DNA of 64,000 nt from the NCBI GenBank assembly GCA_033782935.1, contig JAWQEG010000373.1, forward strand, positions 1-64,000, given 5' to 3'. The first letter of the stretch is position 1, and every line of letters begins with the position of its first letter. A program made the translations under genes and the position numbers. The DNA comes from Petrolisthes cinctipes. Its lineage: Eukaryota > Arthropoda > Malacostraca > Decapoda > Porcellanidae. Shown here piece after piece: positions 46,670 through 56,875 of the stretch. Under the pieces are notes generated by a model. The model saw nothing but the letters and a program-made list of their open reading frames with translations. It had not been told where the DNA came from and made no database searches.

Positions 46670-47219
46670 TTGTTGTCGTTGTTGATGTTCTCCCGGGGCA
46701 GAATGGCCTCCTGCCCCACAGACCCGTGGTAAATTCTGGTTGCAGTGAAAAAACAAATTAAAATAAAGAAGGGGCTGGCCCTATGTGCCTGGGCTACCAA
46801 AGCACATCCCAGGGAAATGGGACCAGAGCTTACTGGACCAGGGACCGCCAGGGAGATTGGGGAGAAGGTCTTTGATCTCACAGCCAGTGCTGTGGGCCCA
46901 AGTCCACATTACCACAAGAGCTACAAGTGGGGCTGCACCTTCCCTTAGACCAGCCCTAAAGGGACCATAAGTGGGAGGGAGTTTACACTGCTGCATGCAA
47001 AAGGAAATGCACCCCCTGTGTGCTGGCGTTCCACACAGCAGTGGGGAAAAAAAAACAAAGAACCTCCGGTTGCAGTACACCTCACGTGGATTTTTAATCC
47101 ATGTGGGCAGATCTCGTCAAATCCACTAGAAAGTGACCAGATCCTACAACAATCTTTATTCTAGCCCTGTGGAGGATGACTAATATTCACAAAGAATAAA
47201 GTCAGCCCCCCTGGGCAGC
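46670..47219 (-). mobile_element. ~550-bp non-autonomous retroposon with (CAA)n tail, copy 1
   Basis: Flanks TAGTCACCAG (46660-46669) and TAGTCATCAG (47220-47229) form a 10-bp target-site duplication with one mismatch. The 3' tail is a CAA-rich run (here GTTGTTGTCGTTGTTG on the plus strand). An inverted partner with the same content from end to end is at 50789-51345. Open frames inside are not conserved as protein. The (CAA)n tail matches that of the 2A/PHD LINE, suggesting that LINE mobilised it. Confidence 0.75.
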
Positions 47220-47229
47220 TAGTCATCAG

Positions 47230-47701
47230 TACTGTAATTAGGTACAGTCATGCACACAAATTTGTATTCAATCATCTTTGTTAATCTGGTGTCATCCCAT
47301 ACAGTGATACTACTTAAACCCCGAGCAGGCATTGGATTGTCAAAGCCAAATGTACTGCAAGTTTGTTTGCGCGACGGTATATAAACCTATGTAAAGGAGA
47401 ACAGGAACTCAAGATGATTAGGCAATCTTGCTGCCACTGCATTATCCTGTACCCCAACCCTTGAAATCTAATTGTATAATTTATTCTTTCCAGAGTTGAG
47501 GTCCGTCTGGTTTGAATAACATTCAAAGCAGGCCTAACTAAGATTTTCCCTCCCTCTTACATGTATCCTGCTTATGTAGGAGAAAACACAACTGGAGAAA
47601 GAGTTGTTGATATTTACAGTCCAGGCACCAAGTGTAATGATGCATCATGATATCCTTTTGATTTACAGTGTGTTGTGCTGCTCTGGTCAGTGAATTCCAC
47701 A
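47230..47701. other. 5' flank of the MRM1-like gene
   Basis: A putative acceptor (CTTTTGATTTACAG, ending about 47667) precedes the start codon by about 35 bp, so a 5' UTR exon upstream is likely but not located. Nothing else is recognised. Confidence 0.4.
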
Positions 47702-50600
47702 ATGCTGGGAAGTATATTCAACCGTAGTGCCAGCAACAAGGCCTTCTCCATCCCTCCAGTCAAGTTTCGTTTTGCTACTCGTGATTTTCCAGCAGCAGCA
47801 GAAGTACAGTCGAGGCCAGGGGAGAAAGAAAAACATATACCTAGAATAACCAATCCTGTCAGACCTACCCATAAAGTTGCCAGGAAAAGCCATTCTGAAA
47901 GAAACATCACAAAGGAAAGGTTGCTGAATCAGGTTAGGAAGAATCAAACCAGCAGGAAAAATGAATTGGGCTTAGAGAAATGCAAAGTCCATGAAACATC
48001 TTTTAGCAATAGGTTTGACCCTAAGAGGGACAAACGTCAACATGATACTTACCAACCCTCAGGGGAACTGATTTATGGCATCTATCCAGTCCAGCTTGCC
48101 CTTGAAACTCAGCGACGTACATTTCACCATCTCATGTATAAACAAGGCTGTGAGGTGAGGAGTGAGAAGATCAAAGATATGCTACACACTGCAGCCAGCC
48201 GTGGTATCCGCACTACTGGCCTCACTTCTTCACAGTTTAGGAAGGTGTTGACAGGTGATCAAACTCACCAGGGAGTATGTTGTGATGTGAGCTACCTCCC
48301 ATTCCTGGTTTTCCAAGAACATGAATACTTACCAATGAAAGAATATGGTGAGGTGGCAGAGATTGGAGAAGGGAGAGTGGGCGCAGGGTTTTGGGAAGGT
48401 AGAGAAGTGAGAGAGGGCAAAGAGGTGAGAGATGATAGAGGGTTGAAAGAGAGTGGAGAGATAAGAAAGAATGATCGAACTGAGAAGGATAAGTACAGTT
48501 CCTCTGAAGGTGGTTTGGATGAAAAAGATAGACTGCACATTAACCAAGACAATCTCTCAGGAAAAGCCAATGATAAAAAAAGACATAAAAATGTAAACAT
48601 TTCTGTAACACCTGTAAATCATGAACATTATAGAGACAAATATGAACATGAAAATTTGAATATTTTCACAGCATCAACAGTGCACAATAATTCCAACTAT
48701 TATCAAAAGGAGTTGGGTGAAAACAGAACAGATAAAATAATCAAATATAACGACCCTCTCCACCACAGCATTGAAACTAAGATCCCTCAGCTGTGGATCT
48801 ACCTTGACCAAATTCAAGACCCCATGAACTTTGGTGCAGTGCTAAGGTCGGCATATTTCTTTGGTGTGGATAAGATTCTGACTTCTGAACATAACAGGTT
48901 AGTTACCATATACAGGACTATTTTGTCTGAAGTTACCAACTGATGTTCAGCAGGATGGCTGATGATGAATTTCCACAGCTGATATAGAGTCTAATTAACT
49001 GAAGCTAATTACCCAGCACTTAGGAGTCATACATCTTGCAATGATATGAAACTTTAATTTGCAGAGTAAAGTTTAGTTGTGGTGCATTACTGTCCAAAGC
49101 AATAAAATTACATTGTATTGTAAACATGCTTTTATTAATGTACCTTTAGACTGAGAAGTATGAAGCATGTTGAAGAATTTTCCTTACCTCAAATATTTAT
49201 CAATTTTTAAATCAACTTTATAAAGTTGTGTGCATTTGCTAATTATGAAATACAGTACCCTGGTAATGAATAGGATTTGAATATATATGCTACTGGTTCA
49301 ACATTATGTGCCTATGACAATGTAAATACATATTTTTGCTAAATTCCTGGTGATTGTATTGGTGGTGACTTGGTGGTGTGTGGAGCAGCTGTACCCTGAG
49401 TGGTGTGGTGAGCAAGGCCAGCTCAGGCGTATCAGAAGTGGTGCCGGTGTACACGCTGCCTAATCCGTCTGCAGTTATCTTGAGCCAGTTGTCCAAGGCT
49501 GGGTGGGTGCTGGCAGCTTCGGCACACCCAGATGCTGGCAGCAATGTCACCCCAGTTGACAACTTCACACCACACGGCAACACCATCCTTATTGTTGGTT
49601 AGTGTCACCACATGGATGGGCCTTTGGTTTGATTTAATCTAATCAGGTTTTTGCCATCTGTCATTTAAATTAATGATGTTCACTATCCATGATTCCTGTA
49701 ATGGAGTGTTGCCTGTAGATAAGTCAACAAAAATTGATAAGTCTTGTTGTCTCTCTGGTCCTGAGGTAATAATTTTCAGCTGTACTACTAACTCCTGTAT
49801 AATTCCCTCTCTACAATGCCATAAAGTATGTTATAAAGGTAACCATTCTTATTTTACCAATATATCCTCCTAATATTTTCACATGCTTTTCTGACATTAT
49901 ATACTGTGATTTTGCCTTAACTTTCATTTTAGTGGGACAAACAAACACACGGAAATAAAAGAATTGGTCAGCTCATGGCATGAAACATAAGATTTTATTT
50001 AATATATATATATATATTTTTAGAGGGGCTTCTGGTGTCAATTTCCTGCACTTTATGCATATAGAAATGTGTCATACTTCATTCAGTAATTTATGTAAGG
50101 ATTTTTGGCAAATATTTGTTAATTTGTGCATTTGTACCATGATTATGCATGCATCAGGGGTGATTTTTTTCCCACGTATTTGAGGGGTAAATATTTGATA
50201 TAGGAGATTGAAATTTGCATATTCTGGTATGGCAAAATCAATCTCAAAATATCTCTATATTGATGAAATATGCCCTGGAGAAACTTGAAACACAGGTTGT
50301 GTCACCTTGCACCTACAAGATAATAACTCACTCACTCACCTTTCATACTGTGCCTTTAGCTGCTGATTCTGTTCTCTTTTACCCACTCCAGGCAGTGAGA
50401 GTAAGGGTGTGCAGGAGGAGGTGCTGAGTGTGTGTCATGTGGTGCTGACCGTCCCGCCTGTCCGCCCCCTCCACCAGGCTGCCAGCTGCCTCAACGTTTC
50501 CGCTGCCACTGCAGTCCTCCTCCATTCCCTCCGCTCCAAACTCCTTAAATCCACTTCTACAACTCCGAACTCTATCATCCCAGCCTTCTCAGGCAGTTAA
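47702..50600 (+). CDS. mitochondrial rRNA 2'-O-ribose methyltransferase, MRM1 type (SPOUT family)
   Basis: Three exons: 47702-48897, 49386-49597 (alternative start 49389) and 50392-50600, about 538 residues. MRM1 methylates the 2'-OH of a guanosine in mitochondrial large-subunit rRNA (G1145 in human 16S). The N-terminus is basic and poor in acidic residues, consistent with a mitochondrial presequence. A substrate-binding region with GELIYGIYPVQLAL follows at about residues 120-150. The SPOUT domain has LDQIQDPMNFGAVLRSA (motif 1, about 367-384), ILIVGSESKGVQEEV (motif 2, about 466-480) and LNVSAATAVLLHSL (motif 3, about 503-516). Human MRM1 is about 350 residues. The extra length is a charged, low-complexity insert at about residues 209-360, just before the methyltransferase fold. 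Intron phases are 2 and 1. ATG 47702 is the first Met after the upstream acceptor. Confidence 0.92.
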
Positions 50601-50629
50601 ATGCTGGAGCTGAGTTGTTGTGCTCCTGC

Positions 50630-50635
50630 AATAAA
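50630..50635 (+). terminator. polyadenylation signal of the MRM1-like gene
   Basis: AATAAA lies 30 bp after the stop codon, followed by AT-rich then GT-containing sequence. This predicts a very short 3' UTR. Confidence 0.6.
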
Positions 50636-50788
50636 ATTTACCTGTGTCCGACTGTCTAATGGATTTCTAAAAGTACACTATGGTTTCCATTGTGTTGGTA
50701 CATGATGCACCAGTTTTATCCAGTGCATCATAAGGTATGATGCCATAATGTGAAGATTATTTTGCTGATTATATAGAGAAGGTAAACA

Positions 50789-51345
50789 CACCCAGGGGGG
50801 CTGACTTTATTCTCTGTGAATGTTAGCCATCCCCCATAGGGCTAGAATAAAGATTGTTGTAGGATTTGGTCACTTTCTAGTGGATTTGACGAGATCTGCC
50901 CACATGGAATAAAAATCCAAGTGAGGTGTACTGCAACCAGAGTTTTTTATTTTTTTCCCACTGCTGTGTGGACCGCCAGCACACGGGGGTGCATTATCCC
51001 TTTGCATGCAGCAGTGTAAACTTCCTCCCCCTTATGGTCCCTTCAGGGCTGGTCTCATGGAAGGTGCAGCCCCACTTGTAACTCTTGGGCCCACAGCACT
51101 GGCTGTGGGATTAAAAACCTTCCCCCCGATCTCCCCGGCAGTCGGAGGCCCCCATACTCCTTGGTCCAGTAAACTCTGGTCCCATTTCCCTGGGATGTGC
51201 TTCGGTAGCCCAGGCATATAGGGCCAACCCATTCTTTATTTTAATTTGTTTTTTCACTGCGACCAGAGCGTACCATGGGTCTGTTGGGCAGGAGGTCATT
51301 CTGACCCGGGAGAATGCCAACAACAACAACAACACCCTAAGGAAG
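50789..51345 (+). mobile_element. ~550-bp non-autonomous retroposon with (CAA)n tail, copy 2
   Basis: It begins CCCAGGGGGGCTGACTTTAT and ends in CCAACAACAACAACAACA. It is the inverted counterpart of 46670-47219, with scattered substitutions. With that copy it brackets the whole MRM1-like gene. A short possible target duplication (AACAC) was not conclusive. Confidence 0.75.
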
Positions 51346-51900
51346 ATGAGCCTGATATTCCTTTCAAGTTAAACATTGTACAGTAATGTATATTTATTCA
51401 TTAGCATACTGTACTTTGATTAGCTGTAAAAGTAGAAACATATGAAAAGAAGTTACTGTAGCTGATAATATTTTTCAAGTACTGTACTTCTGTTCAACGT
51501 TCAGTCCCTCAGTGCTCAGTAGTGCGTCAATTTGAATTTGTCACTAATTGTAACTATATTGACAAAAGCTTCTGTGTTATATTTAATAATCAAAATTTGT
51601 ATCAAAATCTAGTGTGTTTTCTGCCTTTACTCAAGAATGATTTGTATATGCATGTACAGTATTTGATGGAGATCAACATCTGAAAATAAACTGGAAATTT
51701 TGCTTGATCTTGGCTTTAACCTTCACTGATTTATTTTCTTTGAATAAAACACATCATCACACTGTCAATACACTTACTGTAGGGAAGTAGGTATATATTT
51801 CATTATATGTACAGCTCTATACAAAACTCTCGACTCGGTTGGCAGCATTTGGCATCTCATATAGGGGAATGGAGTTGGGGTTTGGGGGGGACTCTTCACT
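51346..51900. other. intergenic, nothing recognised
   Basis: AT-rich sequence without a gene or clear repeat. Confidence 0.4.
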
Positions 51901-51904
51901 GAAT

Positions 51905-52273
51905 CTTCTAGGTGGGATGGAGTGAGTAATGAGAGATGTGGTATGAGTGAGAAGGCAATTGGTATTGAGTGTGGAGTGGTTGAGAGAGTGAAGCGTAATA
52001 CATTGAGGTGGTTTGGACATGGAGAGAGAATGCAAGGTGAGGAGTTTGTAAAGGTGTATGGAAGTGAAGTTGTGGGACCTGGTGTGAGAGGCAGACCTCC
52101 TGTTAGATGGCAGAACAGAGTGGAAGAGTATGTAAAGGAGAGAAACGTGAGGGGCAGAGTAAGGCTTAATCAAGTAAGGAGGGTGTGTTGGAACAGGGAA
52201 ACCTGGAGACACCTCTGCCGTGGCCACCCCCTTGGAGGGAACGAGGCATCAGAGCTATAGATAGATAGATAGT
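51905..52273 (+). mobile_element. RTE-like LINE 3'-end fragment with (ATAG)n tail
   Basis: The frame from 51922 reads through LRWFGHGERM, a GPGVRGRPPVRWQNRVEEYV box, a VCWNRETWRHLC segment and a stop after EASEL at 52260. It ends in ATAGATAGATAGATAG, the short tandem tail typical of RTE-group LINEs. The same 3' end occurs on the minus strand at 15536-15850, where it is more decayed. It lies immediately before the 2A/PHD LINE insertion. Confidence 0.75.
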
Positions 52274-52321
52274 GTGCTATCAAAGGGAGGTCCAGTGTAT
52301 GTATGTTGTTATTGAAGTTCT

Positions 52322-53084
52322 TCAAGCTGTCTGGCTGAGCAGCCCCGAGCTCCTGAGGAAGGCCATGGCCTGAACTGGGCTTTCCCACAGTGCCCTCAGA
52401 GAGTGTATGTTGTGTTGTTGGCGAGTGTGGTTGTGTACATTACAGTCTTCCATACTGTGTTTAATAGAATGGGGTGCTGTGTTGCATCCCGGACAGGCTT
52501 CCACAATGGCTCCATCCAGCTTCTGATATGTTAGAAGGGCCGGGTGGTGGCCACATCGCAGCCTGGCCAGGTGGACTCGGTCCTCACGGGGAAGGGAGGA
52601 TTCAGATGGGTGGATGTCAGGAGGTCGTGCATGCAGCTGAGTGTTTGGATGGACTGATGAGTGATTTGAGTATGGATATGTTTCTGGAGACTGGTTTGGG
52701 GTGGGCAGGGTGTAAGACGATAGTATTTGTGTATGGTATCGTGTACTGGGTGTTGTTTTGATGTTCCTTGGCATGTGTGGGTGTTTTGCCATGTAGTGTA
52801 GTGGATGGTGTGGCTGCAGCAAGTGTTTGTGTGCCTCTCATGTCAAGATGATCCTTGATTTTGAGGACTTTGGTTTCATGGTGTAAGTGGTATGTAGGTG
52901 TGGTGGCTGTGCAGCCTGTAATGATTATCTCTAGGGCTGTATTCTGTATTGTCTGAAGGGTGTTGAGATGAGTCTCAGTGAGGTTTGAGGCCCAGGCAGG
53001 GCTTGCATAATCCATCACTGATCGGATATATTGTTTGTACACTGGTTGTGGTTTCTTTGTTGTGTCCAAATGTTGTGCTGGCAA
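52322..53084 (-). pseudogene. C-terminal part of the 2A/PHD LINE polyprotein
   Basis: Two overlapping minus-strand frames cover this part, with a frameshift near 52700. The upstream frame has a thumb-like YIRSVMDYASPAWAS segment. The downstream one has LPREDRVHLARLRCGHHP, then ACPGCNTAPHSIKHSMEDC, the Cys/His box found at the C-terminus of many APE-type LINE proteins. The frame ends close to the retroposon 3' end. Confidence 0.8.
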
Positions 53085-53320
53085 GTGATCTGGGGGCTGT
53101 AAGTCTTTGTATGCATTTGTTTTTGATGGCCGTGATATGTTGTTTGAATGTCATGGATGTGTTGTATGTTATGCCAAGTATTTTGTGTGTGTGTGTGGTA
53201 TATGTGTGTTGTTTATGGTGAGGTGAGGAGTGTAGCATGTGTTCTGCATTCCAGTTGGTGAGAAGGGTGACAGTTGACTTGGTGGGTGCTATTTTAAGTC
53301 TGTTTGTGGTAAACCAGGCA

Positions 53321-53890
53321 TTAAGTGTGTTGAGGTAGGGTTGGAGGATGTGAGTGGCTGTGTCTGCATTTCTGTGTACATGAGAGTGTTATGTTGTCAG
53401 CGTAGGAGGCTATCTGTATTTGTGTCGCCTGGGGTGTTGGTAGGTCGTGCATGTATAAATTGAAAAGGGTGGGTGAGAGAACAGAAAGTTGAGGGACACC
53501 ATTGATGAAATTTTTAATGTTAGATGACTGACCAGTAAATGTAACATGGGCTACTCTTCCTCCCAAGAAGCTGGCCAGCCATCTTTTTGTATTATTGTGC
53601 ATGTTTGTAGTGTATATTTTGTTTGTTAGGTTGTGGCGGGGGATGGCATCAAATGCTTTACTGATGTCCAGTGTAACTAGGAGTATTCTGTGTGGGGGTC
53701 TATCTAAGTTTATGCCATCATAAATTCTTTGTGTGTGGTCTGTGAGAAGAGTGTTTGTTGAGTGTAGTGGTCTGAAACCATGTTGTGTGGATGCAAGGGG
53801 AATGTGTGGCGTGATTAAGCTAATGATGAGGCGCTCAGTAACTTTGGAAGGGTTGCAAAGGGAGGTGATGGGACGGTGTGATGAGGGTGT
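53321..53890 (-). pseudogene. reverse transcriptase palm of the 2A/PHD LINE
   Basis: The minus-strand frame includes SSHRPITSLCNPSKVTERLI, QHGFRPLHSTNTLL, the motif A box VTLDISKAFDAIPR and the motif B region NGVPQLSVLSPTLFN. Motif C reads SYADNITL. Active reverse transcriptases have YADD and PQG, so both the second catalytic Asp and the conserved Gly are lost. The frame is cut at 53888 by the Gypsy-derived insertion and resumes at about 54399. Confidence 0.85.
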
Positions 53891-54398
53891 AGCAGGCAAC
53901 CTTTATGTATATAGTTGTATAAATTCCAGGTTAGCTAGGAAACTTTATATGTAACACAGGAACACAACAATAAAGACTAGACTAGACCAACACATACTTG
54001 TTTGCCATTCACCCTAAGTGAAGATAACAAACATCTTCACTACACAGTAACAACCGTTACATTGGTGACCCCGGGGTGACCATGGCAAACAACGACGACC
54101 TAGTCTCACGAATGCCTTGCCTACATTGACGACCTACTCATCGCCAGCTGACACCTCAGGCAAGTCTTCACCCGTCTACTCACCCAGATCAACAAAGACG
54201 TCAGGAGTTGGACTTCACACCTGTGTCAAGTGCCAGGCTTCAAAAGCACACGTGCACACGCACGCGCGCGCACACACGCATGCGGACTCACACGCATGCG
54301 CAAACACACCTGCGGACTCACACGCATGCACGCGCACACACGCCTGCGGACACACACGCACACACTCGCGCACACAAGTCATTCTGGGCACCGATTAG
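53888..54398 (+). mobile_element. heavily deleted Gypsy-type LTR element inside the LINE
   Basis: It starts with a 174-bp LTR (53888-54061, TGTAGCAGG ... GTTACA) related to the solo LTR at 56128. A primer-binding site TTGGTGACCCCG follows, complementary to a tRNA 3' end reading CGGGGTCACCA. Next come a stub starting ATGGCAAACAAC, a YIDDLLIAS reverse transcriptase box at about 54115-54145, and a CVKCQASK integrase zinc-finger remnant near 54215-54245. The rest is a CACACGCATG-rich simple repeat up to the junction with LINE sequence at about 54399. Most gag-pol and the 3' LTR are missing. Confidence 0.75.
54240..54376. repeat. alternating purine-pyrimidine minisatellite (CACACGCATGCGGACT units)
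   Basis: Repeats of CACACGCATGCGGACTCA and CACACGCCTGCGGA are mixed with CGCGCG and CACACA steps. The strict purine-pyrimidine alternation would favour Z-DNA. It forms the 3' part of the deleted Gypsy element. Confidence 0.75.
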
Positions 54399-54489
54399 TG
54401 TGGAACCTTTGTTAGGTCTTGGGGTAGTGATATTTCCGTGCTTCCAGATGTTGGGTATTGTGTTGTGTGAGTAGCTGTAGTTTGCTATG

Positions 54490-55972
54490 TTAGTGAGTGC
54501 TTGTATGCCTTGTAGTACTGATGTTGTCAGGGCCACAGACAGATGAGTGTTTGAGGTTGTGGATGATGTGATTTGTATGACGATTTGTGAATGGTGCATA
54601 GTCTGGGTCGGTGGGGAAATGTCTCTTACGTCTGATGACTTGTCGGTCTTCAGGGTGAGGGTGAAGGTGGCTTACATGAGAAAAATGCTGGATGAGGCTG
54701 TTTGCTTGTTGTTTATTAGAGGGTATGGTGTCTGTTGTTATGATGGCTGCATATGATTGTGTAGTGTTGCTGTTGGACAGTGTGATGCTGTTTAGTATTT
54801 TGTAGAGTTTGCTGGAGTTTGTTTTGTGATCAAGTGTGTTGACAAACCTTTGCCAGTTTAGTGTTTTCTGTTCTTTAATTTTTTTGTTTATTTGTGTACT
54901 TAGTGCATGTATTTGGTGTACGATGTCTTGTGTAAGAGGAGTTGGGGATGTGTTTAAGTGTGTCTCGTTGTCTGATGAGGTCTTGAATTCCTGTTGTAAA
55001 GTTGGGGTTGTGTTTTCTTCTGTTACCTCTAGGGATGTGTTGTTTGTCTGCGTTTTGTATGATTGTATGAATATCTGTACAGCAGTGTTGATGTTTGTGA
55101 TGGGTGTATTCAATGTCACTTATAAAGTGACATTTATAAGTGACATTGGGTGTACTGTTCAGTGTTTCGAAGTGTTGTTCTGTTTCAGTAGTGAAGGCAT
55201 CCCAGTTGGCACTTTTGTAGTTTGTGTATGCGTGTCTGTGGCCAGTTGGGGTGATTCTTGTCTTTGTGGTGATTATGATTGGGAGGTGGTCAGAGCCGAG
55301 GGTTCTGACCACCCTCCATGATGTTCTGGGGGCGAGGTTTGGGGAGCAGAAGGTAATATCGGGAAAGGATGGTTAGAAGAGGGCTTGGTGAGGGATATGA
55401 GTGTGTTGATGAGTGTTGTTTAATGAAATGAGGTTGTCAGTTTGGGAAAGGATTTCAAGCCCTCTGTCTGTCTGGGTTGTTGACATACCAGGCCGACGTC
55501 TTGGCGTTGAAGTCTCCATCCAGGATGAGGTCAGGTTGGCTAGTGATTTGTTGGAGCTGTGGGGAAAAGTTTTGAGGAACTGTCGGGCAGGTTTGAGGGG
55601 GGGATGTATAAATTTACTATTGTGATATTTGACGTTTTCCCAGTGCAGACTTTAATGGCTTGAATTTCTGTGGTGGTGTCGTGGTGAGGGAGAAGGGATT
55701 TGAGCTGCGCACTGGTTTCTGTATAATTAAGGGATTTATGGACTAGGGTGATGAGTCCTCCGCCATTGCCGTTGGCCTGGTCTTGTCTGATGGCGGTGAA
55801 ATTGGTGAATGTAGGTGTTTTGTGTGTGTAGCGTAATTTTGTTTCTTATAAGATGGCAATGTGTATGTTGTGTTGTATAATGAAGTGTGTGAGTTCTTGT
55901 TTTTTTGGTGTTTATGCCATCTATATTTAGTTGAAGTATTTTAATGTTGTGTGTGCAGTGTGTGTTAGGCAT
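54490..55972 (-). pseudogene. endonuclease and RT N-terminal region of the 2A/PHD LINE
   Basis: Minus-strand frames with several shifts. IKILQLNIDGINTKK at about 55955-55910 opens an APE-type endonuclease. An LGSDHLPIII box at about 55300 holds the catalytic Ser-Asp-His. ANWDAFTTETEQHFETL follows. The RT N-terminal domain contains LNWQRFVNTLDHKTNSSKLY and a degenerate HSSVCGPDNIS box. A small palindromic insertion (GTCACTTATAAATGTCAC) lies near 55125. Stops and shifts between about 55312 and 55736 show decay. Confidence 0.8.
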
Positions 55973-56127
55973 GGAGCTAGTATTAGCTCCATGGTGTTAA
56001 GTGCTGCTGCACGGGGGTGAGGAGGAGACTGTGGGGGGGATGGAGGTGGAGGTGGAGATATTGGTGGTAAGGGTGGTGGTGTTGCAAGTAAGGGTGAGGG
56101 TGATGAAGGTTGTGATGTTGTTAGAGG

Positions 56128-56296
56128 TGTAGCAGGCAACCTTTATGATGATTGAGCATATTCCAGGTTGACTATAAAATATTGTCACATGATCATATTC
56201 CAAGTTAGCTATAAAACTTTATATACAATGTAAAACCTGAAGAAATAAACAGACTAAACCAACACATGACCCATACCTCTGTAACTACGTGTTACA
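56128..56296 (+). mobile_element. solo LTR (169 bp) with 4-bp target-site duplication
   Basis: It starts TGTAGCAGGCAACCTTTATG and ends GTGTTACA, flanked by GAGG at 56124-56127 and 56297-56300. It is related to the 174-bp LTR at 53888-54061. It interrupts the LINE between the PHD-like finger and the Pro-rich linker. Removing it with one GAGG copy rejoins the two LINE frames without a shift. Confidence 0.85.
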
Positions 56297-56731
56297 GAGG
56301 TATGGGACATGTGGGACAGGTCCATGTGTTTGTGTAGTGTTTCATGGATGCTAATGTTGTATATGATAAGTGGGTCCAGTTCTTACAAGAGTTGCATTGG
56401 ACTGAACCCTTTGTCTGCCTACTTGATGTGATGGGTTTAGAGCATGTCGGACATGTGTATTTGTTGGTGGGTCCTGGATTGCTTTCAATGTCTCCGGCTA
56501 GAAGGAGAAGGCGAGAAATGACAGCCGGAGAATCATTCTTCCGTGATGAATTTTTTTTAGCTGCGTGTGTTGTGTGAGGGATGTGGTATTGCACGGGTGA
56601 CCGAACCGTTCCCAGGGACTCGCGCCCCCTTGGTGGGGGCGGGGGGATTTTGTGACGGTTTGGCCCCCATAGCTTCCTTCCTTCGTAGCCTTGGGTGGTG
56701 GTCCCACGACGTAGACGCCGCCATTCCAGGA
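56297..56731 (-). pseudogene. N-terminal 2A-like motif and PHD-like finger of the LINE
   Basis: The minus-strand frame contains LLLLAGDIESNPGP (core at 56469-56495), which fits the 2A ribosome-skipping consensus D(V/I)ExNPGP. It is followed by a PHD-like Cys-rich finger (CPTC ... CNSCKNWTHLSY ... CPTCP). 2A-like motifs are known at the N-terminus of some APE-type LINEs, including sea urchin CR1-like elements. The best start codon (ATG near 56720, MAASTSWDHHPRL) is in another frame and ends at a TAA near an A8 run (about 56550). At least one frameshift therefore separates the start from the 2A motif. Confidence 0.8.
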
Positions 56732-56875
56732 CCAGTGTATGTATGTATATCAGTATACTTAAAGCCAGTGTGGTGTATGCTTCTCTCTTCAGATTCAGAG
56801 ATGCTAAATGCTGCCAGCCAAGTCAAGAGAGTTTTGTCCGGAGCTTCATGTATGTGTACATACATTCATTGCATG

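Larger units (their letters stand above)
52292..56746 (-). mobile_element. near full-length APE-type LINE (2A + PHD + endonuclease + reverse transcriptase)
   Basis: The element (52307-56731) is flanked by the perfect 15-bp duplication CCAGTGTATGTATGT (52292-52306 and 56732-56746). On the minus strand, in order, it has a GC-rich 5' region, a 2A-like motif, a PHD-like finger, a Pro/Ser-rich linker, an APE-type endonuclease, RT, and a C-terminal CPGC..H..C box. Its 3' end carries a (CAA)-type tail. Two younger LTR-element insertions break it (53888-54398 and 56128-56296). Broken frames and lost catalytic residues make it inactive. The layout places it in the CR1/Jockey/I group of APE LINEs; the exact clade is not resolved. 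Confidence 0.88.

Noticed and set aside
46663..47080. Open frames within the ~550-bp retroposon
   Set aside because: The two copies do not preserve a common frame, and frames occur on both strands.
54836..55321. Plus-strand open frame of 161 codons rich in Val/Cys
   Set aside because: It is antisense to the LINE endonuclease/RT, which has recognisable motifs on the minus strand.
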